A program made the position numbers and the translations under genes. The notes under the pieces were generated by a model, which saw nothing but the letters and a program-made list of their open reading frames with translations, did no database searches and had not been told where the DNA came from. DNA of 57,654 nucleotides. Source: Mesobacillus subterraneus (lineage in GTDB: Bacteria; Bacillota; Bacilli; Bacillales; Cytobacillaceae). Position 1 is the stretch's first letter. Every line of letters starts with the position of its first letter. Location: positions 1 to 57,654 of the forward strand of contig NZ_JAMBOF010000024.1 in NCBI RefSeq assembly GCF_023715485.1, read 5' to 3'. Shown piece by piece: positions 55,563-57,654 of this stretch.

Positions 55563-56993
55563 TTAAATCCCCCAACTCTTGAACACTTTTATTTTACCAG
55601 AATGCAAATACTCTCCACCCTGGATTTTTGCACCTATGTTTCTCAAATATACAATCATTTGCAAATCTTCTTCTCTCACTTCTTCTCCCGGGAGACAAAG
55701 CGGAATTCCCGGCGGATAAGGAATGATCGATTCAGCGCATATTCGCCCTATTGATTGCTCAAGTGGGATGAACTCAGCCTGTTGCTGTTCCATTTCTTTA
55801 TAGCCGACTGCTAATGTCGAAATTTCCTTGTTAAAATATTTTTTTTCCTGTTTTTGTTTTCCCTGAGGCATTGAGTCAACAACCGCTGCAATTTTTTCAG
55901 CAGCCTCCCCCATTCGATGCTTCATTCTGCGTTTCAGTAAAGGGAGAACGAACAGCACATTATACGGATCCGCTAATTCTGTAAAAATCCCTTCGGACTC
56001 AAGATTCTTTTGCAGCTCAAATCCCGACCAGCCCCCTGTAGACTGTATCGTTATTTTCAAAGGGTCGTACCGGTTCAACAAACGGATAGTACCAAGCTTG
56101 TGTATCCCACTTCGGAAATTCTCAATCTCTTCCTGCAGGTACAAAAGATCCTCATGACCGTATGTACCCAGATAACTGCGGGCCAAATCAAGAGAAGCCA
56201 TCAATGGATACGATGGACTGCTTGATTGCAACGCCTGTAAATAAAACTGCAAATTGTTCAAAGATACCAAACTGCTTTGATAATGAAGAAATGCCCCCAT
56301 TGTCATCGCCGGCAATGTCTTGTGTGCAGACTGTACTACGATATCCGCACCTAAATCGACAGCCGATGGCGGAAAAATATCTCCTGCGATAAAATGCACA
56401 CCGTGCGCCTCATCCACTAAAACTGGTATACTCTGTAAATGCGCTAAATCGATGATGCTCTTCAGGTCATAGGTCATCCCGTAATAGTTAGGGTACGTTA
56501 AAATAAGCGCCTTTGCATTTGGATTTTGGCTAATTGCAGACTTCACTGCTTCAATAGTCAATCCCCCGGCCACGTTGTAATCCGAATCGTATTCAGGACT
56601 GATAAACACAGGCCTCGCTTTTGCAAGTCTGATTGCATTCATGATTGACTTGTGGGAATTACGCTGCACGAGCACCAAATCATCCTCTTTAATCACAGAC
56701 AGAATCATCGCCAGATTGCCCACTGTAGACCCATTTATTAAAAAAAAGCTCTTTTCAGTTTGATACAAACCTTTAAGTAAATTCTCCGCTTCTAAAATAA
56801 CGCCCTCAGGAGAATGAAGGTCATCTAGTCCTGTTATTTCCGTTGCATCCAATTTCAATATCTCAGCAAAGAAAGATTGTCCCTTTTCCAGAACAACATT
56901 ACCGAACTTATGTCCCGGTACATGAAAGGAAATAGGGTTCCTCTTTTGATGCTTGATCAATTGGTCATATAAAGGTGTTTTTGACTGGTCCAT
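55563..56993 (-). CDS. yaaO: Orn/Lys/Arg decarboxylase family protein YaaO
   Basis: PLP-dependent fold type I decarboxylase. SFHVPGHKFG at the N-terminus, DEAHGVHF (194-201) and the PLP lysine K225 in SAHKTLPAMT are intact, and a C-terminal Orn/Lys/Arg decarboxylase domain follows. It is 476 residues, shorter than biosynthetic arginine decarboxylases that have a wing domain. The substrate cannot be decided from sequence. The ATG has AAGGTGA four bases upstream. It precedes tmk as in B. subtilis. Confidence 0.9.
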   Translation of the reverse strand: MDQSKTPLYDQLIKHQKRNPISFHVPGHKFGNVVLEKGQSFFAEILKLDATEITGLDDLHSPEGVILEAENLLKGLYQTEKSFFLINGSTVGNLAMILSVIKEDDLVLVQRNSHKSIMNAIRLAKARPVFISPEYDSDYNVAGGLTIEAVKSAISQNPNAKALILTYPNYYGMTYDLKSIIDLAHLQSIPVLVDEAHGVHFIAGDIFPPSAVDLGADIVVQSAHKTLPAMTMGAFLHYQSSLVSLNNLQFYLQALQSSSPSYPLMASLDLARSYLGTYGHEDLLYLQEEIENFRSGIHKLGTIRLLNRYDPLKITIQSTGGWSGFELQKNLESEGIFTELADPYNVLFVLPLLKRRMKHRMGEAAEKIAAVVDSMPQGKQKQEKKYFNKEISTLAVGYKEMEQQQAEFIPLEQSIGRICAESIIPYPPGIPLCLPGEEVREEDLQMIVYLRNIGAKIQGGEYLHSGKIKVFKSWGI

Positions 56994-57064
56994 TATCTCA
57001 CCTTAACTTTAAAAATTCACACCTATCTATTCTAACAAAAAAAATAAAAGCTCGATATGAGCTT

Positions 57065-57268
57065 TTAACTGTAAATCTCAGGTTTTGTTACTTTCCTTAA
57101 CTTCTCGACGTAATATTTATATTTAGGATCACTCGTATCTGTCTGGATCATGATGCTCTCACACTCTGTGCATATAAAAGAAGTATACAGGTGTATGCCA
57201 GCCATTTTTGTCTGTTCGCAAATCACACACGTTTCCCCGACTTGTTTTTTTGCTAAAAGCGAACCCAA
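57065..57268 (-). CDS. csfB: Anti-sigma-G/sigma-E factor CsfB (Gin)
   Basis: Small zinc protein that keeps sigma-G silent early in the forespore and can also inhibit sigma-E. The two CxxC pairs are ETCVICEQ and FICTECES, followed by TSDPKYKYYVEKLRK, all typical. TTG at 57268 has GGAGGTG six bases upstream (67 residues); the GTG at 57277 lies inside that ribosome site. A textbook sigma-F promoter is upstream. It follows the 5S gene as in B. subtilis; xpaC and yaaN, which come next there, are absent. Confidence 0.93.
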   Translation of the reverse strand: MGSLLAKKQVGETCVICEQTKMAGIHLYTSFICTECESIMIQTDTSDPKYKYYVEKLRKVTKPEIYS

Positions 57269-57288
57269 ATCCTCCACCTCCGTACACC

Positions 57289-57318
57289 TATTGTTGCCCG
57301 CAGCCTAATTTTGTATAC
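57289..57318 (-). promoter_or_regulatory. Sigma-F promoter of csfB
   Basis: On the minus strand, GTATA (57314-57318), exactly 15 bases, GGCAACAATA (57289-57298): every defined position of the remembered consensus GYATA-N15-GGNRANANTW is satisfied. B. subtilis csfB is transcribed by sigma-F. Confidence 0.8.
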
Positions 57319-57496
57319 AATTTTCCGAATAATATTTTAGAAAGTTTAGTTGTTTTATATTTTATGATTGACATTCCATTTCCTTGTATGTCTTATAACA
57401 ATTTAGGTAGTTTAAATTATTTTTAGGACTTAGAAGAATGAAAACCTTGTTGCTTTTCTGCTAATAATACAGCTTTAAAGGAGATATGGAGCACAA

Positions 57497-57525
57497 AAAA
57501 AGAACAGCCATTACAGCTGTTCTTT
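57497..57525 (-). terminator. Terminator of the rRNA operon
   Basis: A perfect 10-bp stem AAAGAACAGC / GCTGTTCTTT extending into a run of seven T on the minus strand, directly after the 5S gene. Confidence 0.92.
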
Positions 57526-57530
57526 CGTGT

Positions 57531-57647
<117 letters not shown>

Positions 57648-57654
57648 TATTTGG

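Overview
This 57.7 kb window is a stretch of the origin-proximal chromosome of an endospore-forming Bacillaceae bacterium (Bacillus/Mesobacillus/Cytobacillus-like). The gene order matches, almost gene for gene, the Bacillus subtilis block between the rrnA and rrnJ ribosomal operons (csfB to lysS). Sporulation genes (spoIIE, spoVT, yabG, sspF, fin, csfB, yabP-yabQ) confirm the lifestyle. Nearly every gene is on the minus strand, so transcription, and probably the replication fork, runs from right to left. The window ends inside a 16S gene on the left and just past a 5S gene on the right, both on the minus strand, as expected of a contig broken at rRNA repeats.

Layout, in the direction of transcription (right to left): 5S rRNA and its terminator; csfB (sigma-F promoter); yaaO-tmk; darA-yaaR-holB-ricT-yabA-yabB-rsmI (signalling, replisome and RNA modification); abrB, the only protein gene on the plus strand, with Spo0A boxes; metG and tatD; yabE; rnmV-rsmA (5S maturation and 16S methylation); yabG (sigma-K); veg (tandem sigma-A promoters); sspF; ispE; purR-ridA; spoVG (sigma-H); glmU-prs-ctc-pth (ctc with a sigma-B promoter); fin (sigma-F); mfd; spoVT; yabM-yabN-rqcP-yabP-yabQ-divIC-yabR; a plus-strand tRNA-Met/tRNA-Glu cassette; spoIIE (Spo0A-type promoter with 21-bp spacing); yabS-yabT (sigma-F-like promoter); tilS-hpt-ftsH; coaX-hslO-yacD-cysK; the pabB-pabA-pabC-folP-folB-folK-yazB-dusB-lysS folate cluster; then the next rRNA operon with tandem promoters. 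The layout couples growth functions (folate, PRPP, cell-wall UDP-GlcNAc, isoprenoid, tRNA charging, ribosome maturation) to sporulation switches read by at least six sigma factors.

The protein genes are orthodox. I find no phage, CRISPR, defence or biosynthetic island and no new multi-gene system. Compared with my memory of B. subtilis, yazA and xpaC-yaaN are missing. The unexpected content is between genes: (i) two copies of a 247/282-bp non-coding foldback element with terminal inverted repeats and perfect 8-bp target-site duplications, a MITE; (ii) six copies of a modular palindromic repeat beginning AAGAAAAGCGCAAGCGCC, with internal deletions, a 71-bp tandem duplication and one swapped centre; (iii) recurring ends reading GGCTCTTTTCGTAAAC; and (iv) a self-contained tRNA-Met/tRNA-Glu cassette opposite in orientation to its neighbours, with one palindromic repeat between its two tRNAs.

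Many real starts are GTG or TTG. Starts were chosen from Shine-Dalgarno spacing and remembered family lengths, and several are shorter than the longest open frame. All comparisons with B. subtilis are from memory, not from a search.
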